NCBI RefSeq assembly: GCF_024170005.1
Contig: NZ_JALJXJ010000001.1
Coordinates: 372,001-436,000, forward strand
Source: Azospirillum lipoferum
GTDB lineage: Bacteria; Pseudomonadota; Alphaproteobacteria; Azospirillales; Azospirillaceae
Reading direction: 5' to 3'
Length of the DNA: 64,000 nucleotides
The translations under genes were made by a program, and so were the position numbers. Numbering within the stretch: position 1 is the stretch's first letter; every line of letters starts with the position of its first letter. The notes under the pieces were generated by a model. That model was given only the letters and a program-made list of their open reading frames with translations, was not told the DNA's origin and ran no database searches. Shown piece by piece: positions 52,109-60,694 of this stretch.

Positions 52109-53755
52109 ATGACGGTGCAGCCATTGACCGCGCCGCGCCGGCCGGTGCCGGCCGTCCTGCGCCGCCTGTTGTCCGGCGGACTGCGCATCTGGAAGCCCGT
52201 CGCCGTCCAGGCGGCGGTGACGCTGGTGTTGGCGCTGGGTTATGTCTGGCTGGGCGACGTCTGTGTCCGCGTCCTGGTGGCCGAACACCGGGCCGATGCG
52301 GCGCTGACCGCCTCGTCGCTCGCCAGCACCCTGTCGAGCGCGTTGAACGAGCGGTTCGCCCTGGTCCGCGGCCTGACCGCCTTCGTCGAGGTCGCATCCG
52401 GCAGCGGTAACCTTGCCGATCAGTTCCCGCGCTATGCGGAGGGGTTGCGGCGATCGGTGGTGGGGGTGCGCAACATCGCCGCCGCGCCCGACTTCGTCGT
52501 CCGCATCGTCTATCCGGTGGAAGGCAACGAGAAGGTCCTGGGCAACGACCTGTTGCGGGATTCCCGGCCCGGCTTCGCCGAGACGGTGCGGCGCGCCATC
52601 ATCAGCCGTGACGTCACCGTCCATGGCCCGGTCAACCTGTTGCAGGGTGGGCAGGGGCTGATTGCCCGCCAGATCGTCAATGGGCCGGGCAAGCCCTGGG
52701 GCGCCGTCGGGCTGGTGTTCGACGTCGGGGCGATCCTGAACGAGGTGCGGTTCGACCGGGTGCCGGCGCATCTGGGATTTGCCGTGGTGACCGACACCGG
52801 GCAGCAGGTGGCGGGCGATGCCCTGGCCTGGAAGAGCGATCCGCTGGTCGAGCGGATCAACCTGCCCGACGGCTATTGGCATCTGGCGCTGGCCCCACGC
52901 ACCAGCTGGGAGGTGCTTACCCATGACGACCCGGCCTATCGCGGCTTCCAGATCGCCTTTCTGTTGCTGTCGCTGCTGATCGAGGCGGTCACCCTCATGG
53001 CGATCGGCCGCCGCCACGCATTGGAGCGGCAGGTCGACCTGCGTACCGCCGAGCTTGGCCGCGCCAAGAACGAGCTGGAGCAGTTCGCCTATGCCACCGC
53101 CCACGATCTGCAGGAGCCGCTGCGCGTCATCGCCAGCTATGCCCAACTGCTGGAACGGCAGCAGAAGGGCAAGCTGGACGAGGAGAGCGAGGGTTTCATC
53201 CGCGAGATCGCCGACGGCGCCGGGCGGCTGAAGATGCTGCTGCGCGACGTCCAGCTTTTCCTGGCGGAAGACCGGGTGCCGCTCAGCTGCGGTGTCATTT
53301 CGGCCAGTGACGCGCTCCAGGCCGCGCTGGCCGCGCTGAAGCGGCGGATCGCCGATGCCGGCGCCTGCGTGACCGTGGCGGAGCTGCCCTCGGTGCAGGC
53401 GGACGAGCGGCTGCTGCGCAAGATCTTCGTCGTGCTGATCGACAACGCCGTCGAATACCGCCATCCCTACCGCGCGGCGGAGGTGGAGATCTCCCACCGG
53501 CGGGTCGAGGGCCATGACATGATCGATGTGCGCGACAACGGCATCGGCATCGAGCCGCGCTATCGCAACCAGATTTTCGAGGTGTTCCGCCGCCTGCATT
53601 CGCGTGACGAACATCCTGGCACCGGCATGGGGCTGGCCATCGCCCGCAAGATGGTGGAGCGGCTGGGCGGCCGAATCACGGTCGTTTCCAGCCCCGGTGT
53701 CGGCAGCACCTTTTCCATCCATCTGCCCTATTCCGCCTTCCGGGGATCCCCCTGA
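52109..53755 (+). CDS. Membrane sensor histidine kinase with CHASE-type periplasmic domain
   Basis: A 548-residue kinase. Membrane helices at about 33-52 and 284-301 flank a periplasmic region of CHASE type (FALVRGLTAFVEVASG near 92, IAAAPDFVVRIVYPVEGNEK near 127). A coiled linker leads to the phosphorylated His in AYATAHDLQEPLRVIASYAQ near 337 (the phytochrome-like HisKA subtype) and an ATPase domain with N-box LIDNAVEYRH, G1 DNGIGIE, F-box and G2 HPGTGMGLAIARK near 510. It would report an extracytoplasmic ligand. It is 36 bases after the chemoreceptor and 188 bases before a single-domain response regulator, a plausible partner. Confidence 0.88.
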   Translation: MTVQPLTAPRRPVPAVLRRLLSGGLRIWKPVAVQAAVTLVLALGYVWLGDVCVRVLVAEHRADAALTASSLASTLSSALNERFALVRGLTAFVEVASGSGNLADQFPRYAEGLRRSVVGVRNIAAAPDFVVRIVYPVEGNEKVLGNDLLRDSRPGFAETVRRAIISRDVTVHGPVNLLQGGQGLIARQIVNGPGKPWGAVGLVFDVGAILNEVRFDRVPAHLGFAVVTDTGQQVAGDALAWKSDPLVERINLPDGYWHLALAPRTSWEVLTHDDPAYRGFQIAFLLLSLLIEAVTLMAIGRRHALERQVDLRTAELGRAKNELEQFAYATAHDLQEPLRVIASYAQLLERQQKGKLDEESEGFIREIADGAGRLKMLLRDVQLFLAEDRVPLSCGVISASDALQAALAALKRRIADAGACVTVAELPSVQADERLLRKIFVVLIDNAVEYRHPYRAAEVEISHRRVEGHDMIDVRDNGIGIEPRYRNQIFEVFRRLHSRDEHPGTGMGLAIARKMVERLGGRITVVSSPGVGSTFSIHLPYSAFRGSP

Positions 53756-53943
53756 TGCAGGGCGGGGCGGGAGAGGAGTTCACCGGCCGGGTGCAGGTCG
53801 ACGGATGAAGGCAGGCAACACAAATTGTAGATAATTTTACAGAGTTAAAACCATATTCCACACGCCGGTAACCGACCTTCGGTTGCCCGCCGCCGGTTCG
53901 GACTGTATCTGTGGAATGCGGCGATTTGGCTGGAGGATCGGGA

Positions 53944-54348
53944 ATGGATATGCAGGCGACGGACTATTCCCAGCGTCGGATCCTGGTCGTGGAAGACCAG
54001 CCCTTCGTCCGCCGCACCATCGTCCAGATCCTGAGCCAGATCGGCTTCCGCGATGTGGCGGAGGCCGATAATGGGGAGTCGGCGATGTACGAATGCATCC
54101 GTGTCGATCCCGACCTGATCGTCTGCGACATCGACATGAAGCCGGTCTCCGGCTTGCAGTTTCTGGCCCGCCTGCGCGCCAGCACAGAGGCCGCCAATCC
54201 CCGCGCCCCGGTGGTGTTCCTGACGAACCACACCGAATCGGAGATCGTGAAGCAGGCGATGGCACTGGGCGTCAACGGCTTCGTGGTCAAGCCGCCCTCC
54301 TTCGCCGCGCTGAAGGAGCGGGTGGACCGGCTTTTGGGGGGACGGTGA
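53944..54348 (+). CDS. Single-domain response regulator (CheY-like receiver)
   Basis: A 134-residue stand-alone receiver with no output domain. The acidic pair is in LVVEDQP near 15-20, the phosphoacceptor is Asp62 in LIVCDIDMKP, the switch Thr is in VVFLTNHTE near 94 and the Lys is in GFVVKPPS near 115. It may pass phosphate onward or bind the flagellar motor, and its place after a histidine kinase suggests that kinase as donor. The ATG at 53944 has GGAGGATCGGGA upstream. The last codons overlap the GTG start of the following lipoprotein gene. Confidence 0.88.
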   Translation: MDMQATDYSQRRILVVEDQPFVRRTIVQILSQIGFRDVAEADNGESAMYECIRVDPDLIVCDIDMKPVSGLQFLARLRASTEAANPRAPVVFLTNHTESEIVKQAMALGVNGFVVKPPSFAALKERVDRLLGGR

Positions 54349-54683
54349 GGCGTCTGGTCCTGCTCGCCGCGCTGCTGCTCGCCGCCTGTTCGGGCGAACC
54401 GTCGGAGGGCGATATGCGCAAGTTGGTGGAGGCGCACACCCGCCGCACGCTGGAGCGGCAGGGCAACGCGACTTTCCGCGGCTTCGACAATTTCCGCAAG
54501 CAGGGCTGCGTCGAGGCGAAGCCGAAGGGCGGGCCGATAGAGAGCGGCCAGCATGACTGCTATTACGCCGCCACCTTCGTGCCGCAGCCGGGGCAGCCGC
54601 CGCTGACCGTCAATGGCAAGGGCCGCTTCCGCCACACCGACAAGGGCATTACCTTCGAGGATCTGGGCGCCCAGCCGCGCTGA
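54345..54683 (+). CDS. Small lipoprotein, 112 aa
   Basis: A 112-residue protein with a lipoprotein signal: a basic start, a Leu/Ala-rich core and lipobox LLAAC with Cys15 as the lipidated residue. The mature part is short and polar with two cysteines (in KQGCVEAK and QHDCYYAA) that could pair, and a small beta-rich end (VNGKGRFRHTDKGITFEDLG). The family is not recognised. The GTG at 54345 overlaps the stop of the response regulator gene (GTGA), after GGGGGGAC, suggesting coupling. It converges on nifQ with six bases between. Confidence 0.7.
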   Translation: MRRLVLLAALLLAACSGEPSEGDMRKLVEAHTRRTLERQGNATFRGFDNFRKQGCVEAKPKGGPIESGQHDCYYAATFVPQPGQPPLTVNGKGRFRHTDKGITFEDLGAQPR

Positions 54684-54689
54684 AGTGTC

Positions 54690-55298
54690 TTATCCGCCGC
54701 GGGCGAGGCGGGAAAGGGTGGACAGCGGATCGCCGGCCTCCTCGCCGAAGCAGACCTCCACGTCGTCGCAGACTTCGCAGTTGGGGGATTTGCACAGCAT
54801 CAGCCCCTCGCGCTCACAAAGCTGGCGGTAGAAGAACTTCTTCCACTTCATGTCGCCGGAATTCATCGCCACCAGCGTCGGGAAATGCCGCCGGAACATG
54901 GTGTTGAGTTCGCCACGGTCGTGGAAGCCCATGTCCTGCCACAGATGGTTGGGCTCCAGCGACCGGCGCGCCAGGATGGCGGCCAGCCAGCGCTCCTCGT
55001 CGGCTCCCTTTGCACCATGCTCGACCAGAAAGGCGCGCAGGTCCGCTTCCTCGATGGCGTCCTCGCCCGCCTCATCGTCATCGGGCAGGGCGGCGACGGC
55101 ATTGGTGAAGTGGGGGGCGTGGCGTGCGGCAAGCTCCGCGAGGTCCGTCCTGGCCAATGCCAGCGCCTGGACCATGGTCCGCACCGGATCGGTGGCGGCG
55201 AGCGCCAGGATGCGGCCGAAGATCATGCGATCGGCGTCGGGGTCAGGTCGGGCAGGGGGGTGGGCAAGGGGCTGGGCAGTGGGCTGGGACAGGACCAC
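54690..55298 (-). CDS. nifQ: NifQ, molybdenum donor for FeMo-cofactor synthesis
   Basis: NifQ carries a Mo-Fe-S cluster and delivers molybdenum to NifEN/NifH during nitrogenase cofactor assembly. The C-terminus has the diagnostic Cx4Cx2Cx5C motif (LCKSPNCEVCDDVEVC), preceded by a MKWKKFFYRQLCEREG stretch typical of NifQ. The helical body includes LEPNHLWQDMGFHDRGEL and FPTLVAMN. I chose the GTG at 55298 (about 202 residues) with GGAG upstream; ATGs further in, for example at 55226, are possible. No other nif gene lies in the window and no clear -24/-12 promoter was seen upstream, so it stands apart from the main nif cluster. Confidence 0.88.
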   Translation of the reverse strand: MVLSQPTAQPLAHPPARPDPDADRMIFGRILALAATDPVRTMVQALALARTDLAELAARHAPHFTNAVAALPDDDEAGEDAIEEADLRAFLVEHGAKGADEERWLAAILARRSLEPNHLWQDMGFHDRGELNTMFRRHFPTLVAMNSGDMKWKKFFYRQLCEREGLMLCKSPNCEVCDDVEVCFGEEAGDPLSTLSRLARGG

Positions 55299-55406
55299 TC
55301 GGCATCTCCACCGGCAAAGAGCACCCGCGACGCCGATATCCTGACCTAAGGTGCTGCACCTGCGAAAGGCACTGATTGGCGGTCCGGCCTGCGGCATTAC
55401 GCCGCA

Positions 55407-55856
55407 TCACTCCCCGTGGACGTCGACCTCCTCAGCGAAACGCTCGAAGAAGCCAGCGAGCACGCGGTCGGTCTTGGCCTGCACCAGTTTCACCGCCAGC
55501 CGGCCGACGGCACCGCCCAGCGCCACCGACAGGCTGTAGGTCAGCCGGGTACGCCCGTCCTCCTCCTCCAGCACCACCAGCGCCTCGCCCTTCACCGCGC
55601 CGGCCAGTCCGCCATTGCCCTGGGCGATCAGCCGGTAGCGGTGGGCGCCATCCTCCGGCTCCAGCCGCAGGCGGCCGGAGAAGCGCGCCTTCATCGGGCC
55701 GAGGGTGGTGCGCACCCGCGCGGCATAGTCAGTGGCCGACAGCCGCTCCATCTCTTCCAGCACGGGGATGCAGCGCATCAGGACCGCCGGGTCGCAGAGT
55801 GCCGCGAACACGCGGTCGCGCGGTCCGGGAACGCTGTGGGTGCCGGTGATGTCCAT
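55407..55856 (-). CDS. CoxG-like SRPBCC protein
   Basis: A 149-residue soluble SRPBCC protein like CoxG of carbon-monoxide dehydrogenase operons and other stand-alone members. Signature parts: GTHSVPGPRDRVFAALCDP at the start, MRCIPVLEEMERLS near 27-40, VRTTLGPMKARFSG near 48, and a conserved late helix LAVKLVQAKTDRVLAGFFERF near 118-138. The ATG at 55856 follows GGAGG. No cox genes are nearby; it lies upstream of nifQ on the same strand (108 bases) and divergent from yjbQ. CoxG-type proteins help assemble molybdenum enzymes, so its place before nifQ is suggestive but unproven. Confidence 0.8.
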   Translation of the reverse strand: MDITGTHSVPGPRDRVFAALCDPAVLMRCIPVLEEMERLSATDYAARVRTTLGPMKARFSGRLRLEPEDGAHRYRLIAQGNGGLAGAVKGEALVVLEEEDGRTRLTYSLSVALGGAVGRLAVKLVQAKTDRVLAGFFERFAEEVDVHGE

Positions 55857-55992
55857 GCGCCGTTTTCCTCCATTGCGGTTCCGGTACAACAGCGTACCTG
55901 CCGATCCGTCCGGGCAGACACATCTGGTATTGCCTGATCCCGGAACCAAGCCAGCGAAAAATGCCACCGAAAACTGAAGGAGACCGAACGCC

Positions 55993-56412
55993 ATGCGACA
56001 AGCCGCCACGATGCTGACCGTCCCCACCCGAGGCGCCGGGCTGGTCGAGGTGACCGCACCGGTGCGGCGCTGGGTGGCGGAGCAGGGGATGGAGACCGGG
56101 CTGCTGACGGTGTTCTGCCGCCACACCTCTGCATCGTTGACCATTCAGGAAAATGCCGATCCCGACGTGCAGACCGACCTGCTGCGCTTCTTCCGCCGGC
56201 TGGTGGCAGAGGATCCGTCGCTCTACGTCCACACCACCGAAGGACCGGACGACATGCCCGCCCACATCCGTTCCGCCCTGACCGGTGTCAACCTGTCGAT
56301 TCCAGTGATCGAGGGGGAGCCGGCGCTGGGCACCTGGCAGGGGATCTACCTGTTCGAACACCGCGCCCGGCCGCACCGGCGCGAGATCGCGCTGCATCTG
56401 ATCGGGGAGTAG
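55993..56412 (+). CDS. yjbQ: YjbQ-family protein (UPF0047)
   Basis: A 139-residue protein of the YjbQ/UPF0047 family. The metal or substrate site residues are visible: FCRHTSASLTIQENADPDV near 41-59, then HTTEGPDDMPAHIRSAL near 79-95, with a last GTWQGIYLFEHR. E. coli YjbQ can replace thiamine-phosphate synthase at low level, and its true function is uncertain. The ATG at 55993 follows GAAGGAG. It is divergent from the CoxG-like gene and 171 bases before degP. Confidence 0.88.
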   Translation: MRQAATMLTVPTRGAGLVEVTAPVRRWVAEQGMETGLLTVFCRHTSASLTIQENADPDVQTDLLRFFRRLVAEDPSLYVHTTEGPDDMPAHIRSALTGVNLSIPVIEGEPALGTWQGIYLFEHRARPHRREIALHLIGE

Positions 56413-56583
56413 GGCCGCGCGGCCGATCCGACCGGCCAGCCTGAAATTTCTTTCATCCGGTCGCAAGGCGGCGGTCAAGGGTGGGTTCCTATGTTGGGAA
56501 CAACAGCGGTGAGGTGCTGCGGCGGTCGGATCGCCGGCACCACCTCCCCACAGTCGGAATCGCCTGATTGGAGTGTCGCCGTC

Positions 56584-58200
56584 ATGACCACCCTTCCTCC
56601 CGCCAATTCGCAGTCGAAGCCCCAGCGCGAGATCGGTCGTGCGGGCCGTTTTCGCCGGACCGTCGCGGCCCTGCTGCTGGGCTCCACATTGCTGACGGCT
56701 CCGGCGCTGGCCGGCTGGGCGGTGTCGCAGGCACAGCAGAACGCCACGCCGTCGGCCATTTCCCCAGCCGTTTCCATGGTGCAGGACACGCCGGCCAGCT
56801 TCGCCGACCTCGCGGCCAAGGTCAGCCCGGCTGTCGTCAACATTGCCGCCACCCAGGAGGCCAAGGCCGAAACCCGGGCGCAACGCGGCCCGGCCATCCC
56901 CGGCTTCCCGCCGGGCACCCCGTTCGAGGAGTTCTTCCGCCAGTTCCAGGACCAGATGGGCCGGAATGGCGGACCCAACGGTGGGCCGGACGGTGACCAG
57001 GATCAGGACCAGGGGCCGCGCGGCAAGACCGGGGCGCTCGGTTCCGGCTTCATCATCGATCCCGCCGGCTATGTCGTGACCAACAACCACGTCATCGACG
57101 GCGCCAGCGAGATCACCGTCACCCTCCAGGACGGCACCGCAATGCCGGCCAAGCTGATCGGCCGCGACGCCAAGACCGACCTTGCCCTGCTGAAGGTGAA
57201 GTCCGACAAGCCGCTGCCCTCGGTCGACTGGGCCGACAGCGACAAGACCCGCGTCGGCGACTGGGTGATGGCGGTCGGCAACCCGTTCGGGCTGGGCGGC
57301 ACCGTCACCAAGGGCATCGTGTCGGCCCGAGGCCGCGACATCCACAGCGGTCCCTATGACGATTACTTCCAGCTCGACGCCGCCATCAACCGCGGCAACT
57401 CTGGCGGCCCGACCTTCGACCTCAGCGGCCGGGTGATCGGTATCAACACCGCCATCTACTCGCCGAATGGCGGGTCGGTCGGCATCGGCTTCGCCATTCC
57501 GTCCAACCTCGCCAAGGAGGTGGTGGCTCAGCTGAAGGAGAGCGGCAAGGTAGAGCGCGGCTGGCTCGGCGTGAAGATCCAGGAGGTGACTCCGGACATC
57601 GCCGACAGCGTTGGCCTGCCTGGCGCCAAGGGCGCCCTGGTGGCGGAGGTGACCGCCGACAGCCCGGCCCAGCGTGCCGGCCTGCATCAGGGCGACGTGG
57701 TGCTGTCCTATGCCGGCAAGCCGGTCAACAACCTGCGCGACCTGACCCGCCACGTCGCGGATACCAAGGCCGGCGACACGGTGGAGCTGAAGATCCTGCG
57801 CGACGGCCGGGAGAAGACGGTGCCGGTGCGCATTGACCGCCTGTCCGAACAGCAGCAGATGGCGTCGGCCGACAGCGACACCGGCAAGGGGTCCGCCGAG
57901 CATGAGGAGGTGGCGCCGGTGAAGGGGCTGAAGCTCGCTCCGCTGGACCGGGCGGCGCGCAAGCGGCTTGGCATCGGCGAAGACGTGCAGGGCGTGGTGG
58001 TGACCGGCCTGTCCTCCAGCGTCGACGTGCCGGTCCGCCCCGGCGACGTGATCGAGCGGGTCGGCGACACCGAGGTGAAGAGCCCGGCCGATGTCCGCCA
58101 GCAGGTGACGCAGGCCGAGAAGGCGGGGCAGAAGGCGCTGCTGATGCTGATCAACCGGCAGGGCAACGAGTCGTTCGTCGCGCTGAAGCTGAAGGCGTGA
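56584..58200 (+). CDS. degP: Periplasmic serine protease DegP/HtrA with two PDZ domains
   Basis: A 538-residue Do-type protease and chaperone that removes misfolded envelope proteins. The N-terminus has a basic stretch followed by a hydrophobic segment near 26-43, a signal or anchor. A Gly/Pro-rich loop follows, then the trypsin-like domain with the catalytic triad: His in NNHVID near 169, Asp in KTDLALL near 199, Ser in RGNSGGP near 272. Two PDZ domains follow: about 310-410 (RGWLGVKIQEV) and about 430-530. The ATG at 56584 was chosen; the upstream frame contains no signal. A near-perfect 17-bp hairpin follows, then an OmpR-type regulator that may control it. Confidence 0.93.
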   Translation: MTTLPPANSQSKPQREIGRAGRFRRTVAALLLGSTLLTAPALAGWAVSQAQQNATPSAISPAVSMVQDTPASFADLAAKVSPAVVNIAATQEAKAETRAQRGPAIPGFPPGTPFEEFFRQFQDQMGRNGGPNGGPDGDQDQDQGPRGKTGALGSGFIIDPAGYVVTNNHVIDGASEITVTLQDGTAMPAKLIGRDAKTDLALLKVKSDKPLPSVDWADSDKTRVGDWVMAVGNPFGLGGTVTKGIVSARGRDIHSGPYDDYFQLDAAINRGNSGGPTFDLSGRVIGINTAIYSPNGGSVGIGFAIPSNLAKEVVAQLKESGKVERGWLGVKIQEVTPDIADSVGLPGAKGALVAEVTADSPAQRAGLHQGDVVLSYAGKPVNNLRDLTRHVADTKAGDTVELKILRDGREKTVPVRIDRLSEQQQMASADSDTGKGSAEHEEVAPVKGLKLAPLDRAARKRLGIGEDVQGVVVTGLSSSVDVPVRPGDVIERVGDTEVKSPADVRQQVTQAEKAGQKALLMLINRQGNESFVALKLKA

Positions 58201-58226
58201 GGCAACGCGCTCTCCGGGTGACGGAA

Positions 58227-58270
58227 AGTCCGGCCGGGCACGACACCCTCGTGCTTGGCCGGGCTGTTTT
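58227..58270 (+). terminator. Terminator after degP
   Basis: A 17-bp stem (58227-58243 with 58249-58265, including three G-T pairs) closes a CACCC loop, followed by GTTTT. Transcription of the next gene would restart after it or read through. Confidence 0.75.
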
Positions 58271-58290
58271 GGGAGGCTACACTCGTGCTC

Positions 58291-58980
58291 ATGAAGATTC
58301 TCGTCATCGAAGATGATCGTCAGGCCGCCAGCTACCTTGCCAAGGGGCTGAAGGAGGCCGGCCATGTGGTGGACGTCGCCAACGACGGGAAGGAAGGCCT
58401 GTTCCTGGCCGGAGCCGAGCATTACGACGTGATGATCGTCGACCGCATGCTGCCGGGACGCGACGGGCTGTCGCTGGTCCAGGTGCTGCGGGCGGCCGGC
58501 AACGACACGCCGGTGCTGTTCCTGTCGGCTCTGGGCAGCGTCGACGACCGGGTGAAGGGGCTGAAGGCCGGCGGCGACGATTACCTGACCAAGCCCTTCG
58601 CCTTTTCCGAGCTGCTGGCGCGGATCGAGGTGCTGGTGCGCCGGCGCGGCGCCGCCCAGCCGCAGACCCGCCTGTCGGTGGGGGACCTGGAACTGGACCT
58701 GCTGTCGCGCAGCGTCAAGCGGGCCGGCAAGCCGATCGACCTGCTGCCGCGCGAGTTCTCGCTGCTGGAGTATCTGATGCGCAACGCCGGCAGCGTGGTG
58801 ACCCGCACCATGATGCTGGAGAATGTGTGGGACTATCACTTCGATCCGCAGACCAACGTGATCGATGTGCACATCGCCCGTCTGCGCCAGAAGATCGACA
58901 AGGACTTTCCCACCCCCCTGATCCACACCGTGCGCGGCGCCGGTTACAGCCTGCGCGCGGCGGAGACGCAAGGGGCTTGA
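58291..58980 (+). CDS. OmpR/PhoB-type response regulator
   Basis: A 229-residue regulator: receiver with acidic pocket (VIEDDRQ near 5-11), phosphoacceptor Asp51 in MIVDRMLPG, Lys in YLTKPFAFSE near 102, and a winged-helix DNA-binding domain (about 125-225) with LLPREFSLLEYLMRNAG, RTMMLENVWDYHFDPQTN and IHTVRGAGYSL. The ATG at 58291 has a GGGAGG upstream; an in-frame GTG two codons earlier is possible. Its cognate kinase gene follows 27 bases later. Being just after degP, the system may sense envelope stress. Confidence 0.93.
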   Translation: MKILVIEDDRQAASYLAKGLKEAGHVVDVANDGKEGLFLAGAEHYDVMIVDRMLPGRDGLSLVQVLRAAGNDTPVLFLSALGSVDDRVKGLKAGGDDYLTKPFAFSELLARIEVLVRRRGAAQPQTRLSVGDLELDLLSRSVKRAGKPIDLLPREFSLLEYLMRNAGSVVTRTMMLENVWDYHFDPQTNVIDVHIARLRQKIDKDFPTPLIHTVRGAGYSLRAAETQGA

Positions 58981-59007
58981 TGGGGGCTTGATGGACTTGC
59001 GTGACGT

Positions 59008-60441
59008 ATGAAGCATGATGGCGCGGCCGCCAGCGGCCTGCACGGCTTCGTCGCCGCCGGGTCGCGGCTGGTGCGAACCACGACGTTCCGGCTGGCGCTG
59101 CTCTATCTGGCGATGTTCGTCCTGTCGGTCGGGCTGATCCTGGGCGTCGTCTATCGCACCACCGCGGGATTCCTGGAGCAGGAGATCGGCGAGACCATCG
59201 CGCTGGAGGTCGCCGGCCTTCAGGACCATTACCACAACTATGGATTGCCCGGCCTCGTCGATGTGGTGCGGACGCGCAGCGCGGTGGCCAACAACAACTC
59301 CATCTATCTGCTGACGACGGCGGCAGGGGTGATCCTGGCCGGAAACCTGTCGGGCTGGCCGGCAGCGGTGCCGAATGCCAGCGGCTGGACCCATTTCAAG
59401 GTCGCCGATTATGGCGGGGTCAACGACCGGCCCTCGACCGCGCAGGCCGTGACCTTCACGCTGCCGGGACAGTTCCGCCTGCTGGTCGGCCGCGACATGA
59501 GCGAGATCGACCAGCTGCGCACCCGCATGTTCCGCTCGCTGGGCTGGATCCTGGGGGCGACCGCCCTGCTGGGGCTGGGCGGCGGGCTGCTGATGAGCCG
59601 CGGCGCTATGCGGCGTATCGAAGCCATCAACCGCACCACCCGCCAGATCATGAGCGGCGACCTGAGCGACCGCGTGCCGCGCTTCGGCGGCGGCGACGAG
59701 ATGGACCGGCTGGCCGGCAACCTCAATGCCATGCTCGACCGCATCGAACGGCTGATGACCGGCATGAAGCAGGTGACCGACAGCGTCGCCCACGACCTGC
59801 GCACACCGCTGACCCGCCTGCGCTCCCGCATCGAGCTGGCTCTGCTGCATGAGACGGAGGATCCGGAAGTCTACCGCAGCGTCTTGCAGGATACGATCGT
59901 CGAGGCCGACCGGCTGCTCGCCACCTTCACCGCCCTGCTGTCGATCGCCGAGGCCGAGTCGGGGGCCAAGCGGCAGGACTTCGTGCCGGTCGATCTGGCA
60001 GAGGTGGTGGAGCTTGCCGCCGACCTCTATGAACCGGTGGCGGAGGAGCGTGGGCAGCGCCTATCGGTCGATATCCGCGGCAAGCCTATGGTGCATGGTA
60101 ACGGCCAGCTTCTGGCCCAGCTGGTGTCGAACTTGCTGGACAACGCGATCAAATACACGCCCGACGGTGGCAGCATCATGCTGGTTCTCGACGGCCCGGC
60201 CCCCGGCCGGGCAGCCTGCATCGAGGTTGCCGACAGCGGTCCCGGCATTCCGCCGGAGATGCGCGACAAGGTCCTGCAACGCTTCGTCCGGCTGGACACC
60301 GCCCGCGCCTCGCCGGGCAACGGGCTGGGATTGAGCCTTGTGGATGCGGTCGCGACGCTGCACGGCGCAAAACTGGAATTGAGCGACAACCAGCCGGGGT
60401 TGAAGGTCAGTCTTGTTTTCCCGCCGGAGGCGCGCCGGTAA
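59008..60441 (+). CDS. Sensor histidine kinase (partner of the upstream OmpR-type regulator)
   Basis: A 477-residue kinase with two membrane helices, about 28-49 and 176-199, bracketing a periplasmic loop of about 120 residues, then a HAMP domain, HisKA with the phosphorylated His in SVAHDLRTPLTRLRS near 261, and an ATPase domain (N-box LLDNAIKYTPDGG near 378, G1 DSGPGIPPE, G2 NGLGLSLVDAV near 437). It phosphorylates the regulator encoded just upstream, 27 bases away. The periplasmic region has no family signature that I recognise. Confidence 0.92.
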   Translation: MKHDGAAASGLHGFVAAGSRLVRTTTFRLALLYLAMFVLSVGLILGVVYRTTAGFLEQEIGETIALEVAGLQDHYHNYGLPGLVDVVRTRSAVANNNSIYLLTTAAGVILAGNLSGWPAAVPNASGWTHFKVADYGGVNDRPSTAQAVTFTLPGQFRLLVGRDMSEIDQLRTRMFRSLGWILGATALLGLGGGLLMSRGAMRRIEAINRTTRQIMSGDLSDRVPRFGGGDEMDRLAGNLNAMLDRIERLMTGMKQVTDSVAHDLRTPLTRLRSRIELALLHETEDPEVYRSVLQDTIVEADRLLATFTALLSIAEAESGAKRQDFVPVDLAEVVELAADLYEPVAEERGQRLSVDIRGKPMVHGNGQLLAQLVSNLLDNAIKYTPDGGSIMLVLDGPAPGRAACIEVADSGPGIPPEMRDKVLQRFVRLDTARASPGNGLGLSLVDAVATLHGAKLELSDNQPGLKVSLVFPPEARR

Positions 60442-60474
60442 GCGGTTCCGGCACCGTCGGCAAAAGCCACGGAC

Positions 60475-60501
60475 AAAAAAAAGCCCGCCGGTGGGCGGGC
60501 T
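60475..60501 (-). terminator. A-run plus stem-loop after the kinase gene
   Basis: Eight As precede AGCCCGCC, which pairs perfectly with GGCGGGCT. Read on the minus strand the stem is followed by a strong T-run; on the plus strand it is followed only by CTTC. It probably ends transcripts in either direction. Confidence 0.65.
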
Positions 60502-60694
60502 CTTCAAGTGACATCAGCGAGAATGACTCCTTGGCGTCATGACTGATATGGGGCGGGCCGGAGCATCTTCCATACCGATCTTCGGACTACCGCCGACGGC
60601 CTAGCCTGCTGAGGTTCCGCAACGTCTGGTGACCCGCTGCGTTCTTGCCCCAAGGCCGCCCGTCCGGCGGCCGCGAGTGCGGGAGTTTGAAGAG

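Noticed and set aside
49439..53722. 1427-codon open frame on the minus strand opposite the chemoreceptor and kinase genes
   Set aside because: It is the shadow of high-GC genes on the other strand; the translation is His/Gln/Asp-rich without any domain, and the plus-strand proteins have complete domains.
55729..59850. 1373-codon minus-strand frame across yjbQ, degP and the response regulator
   Set aside because: Antisense shadow of three well-supported genes with no domain of its own.
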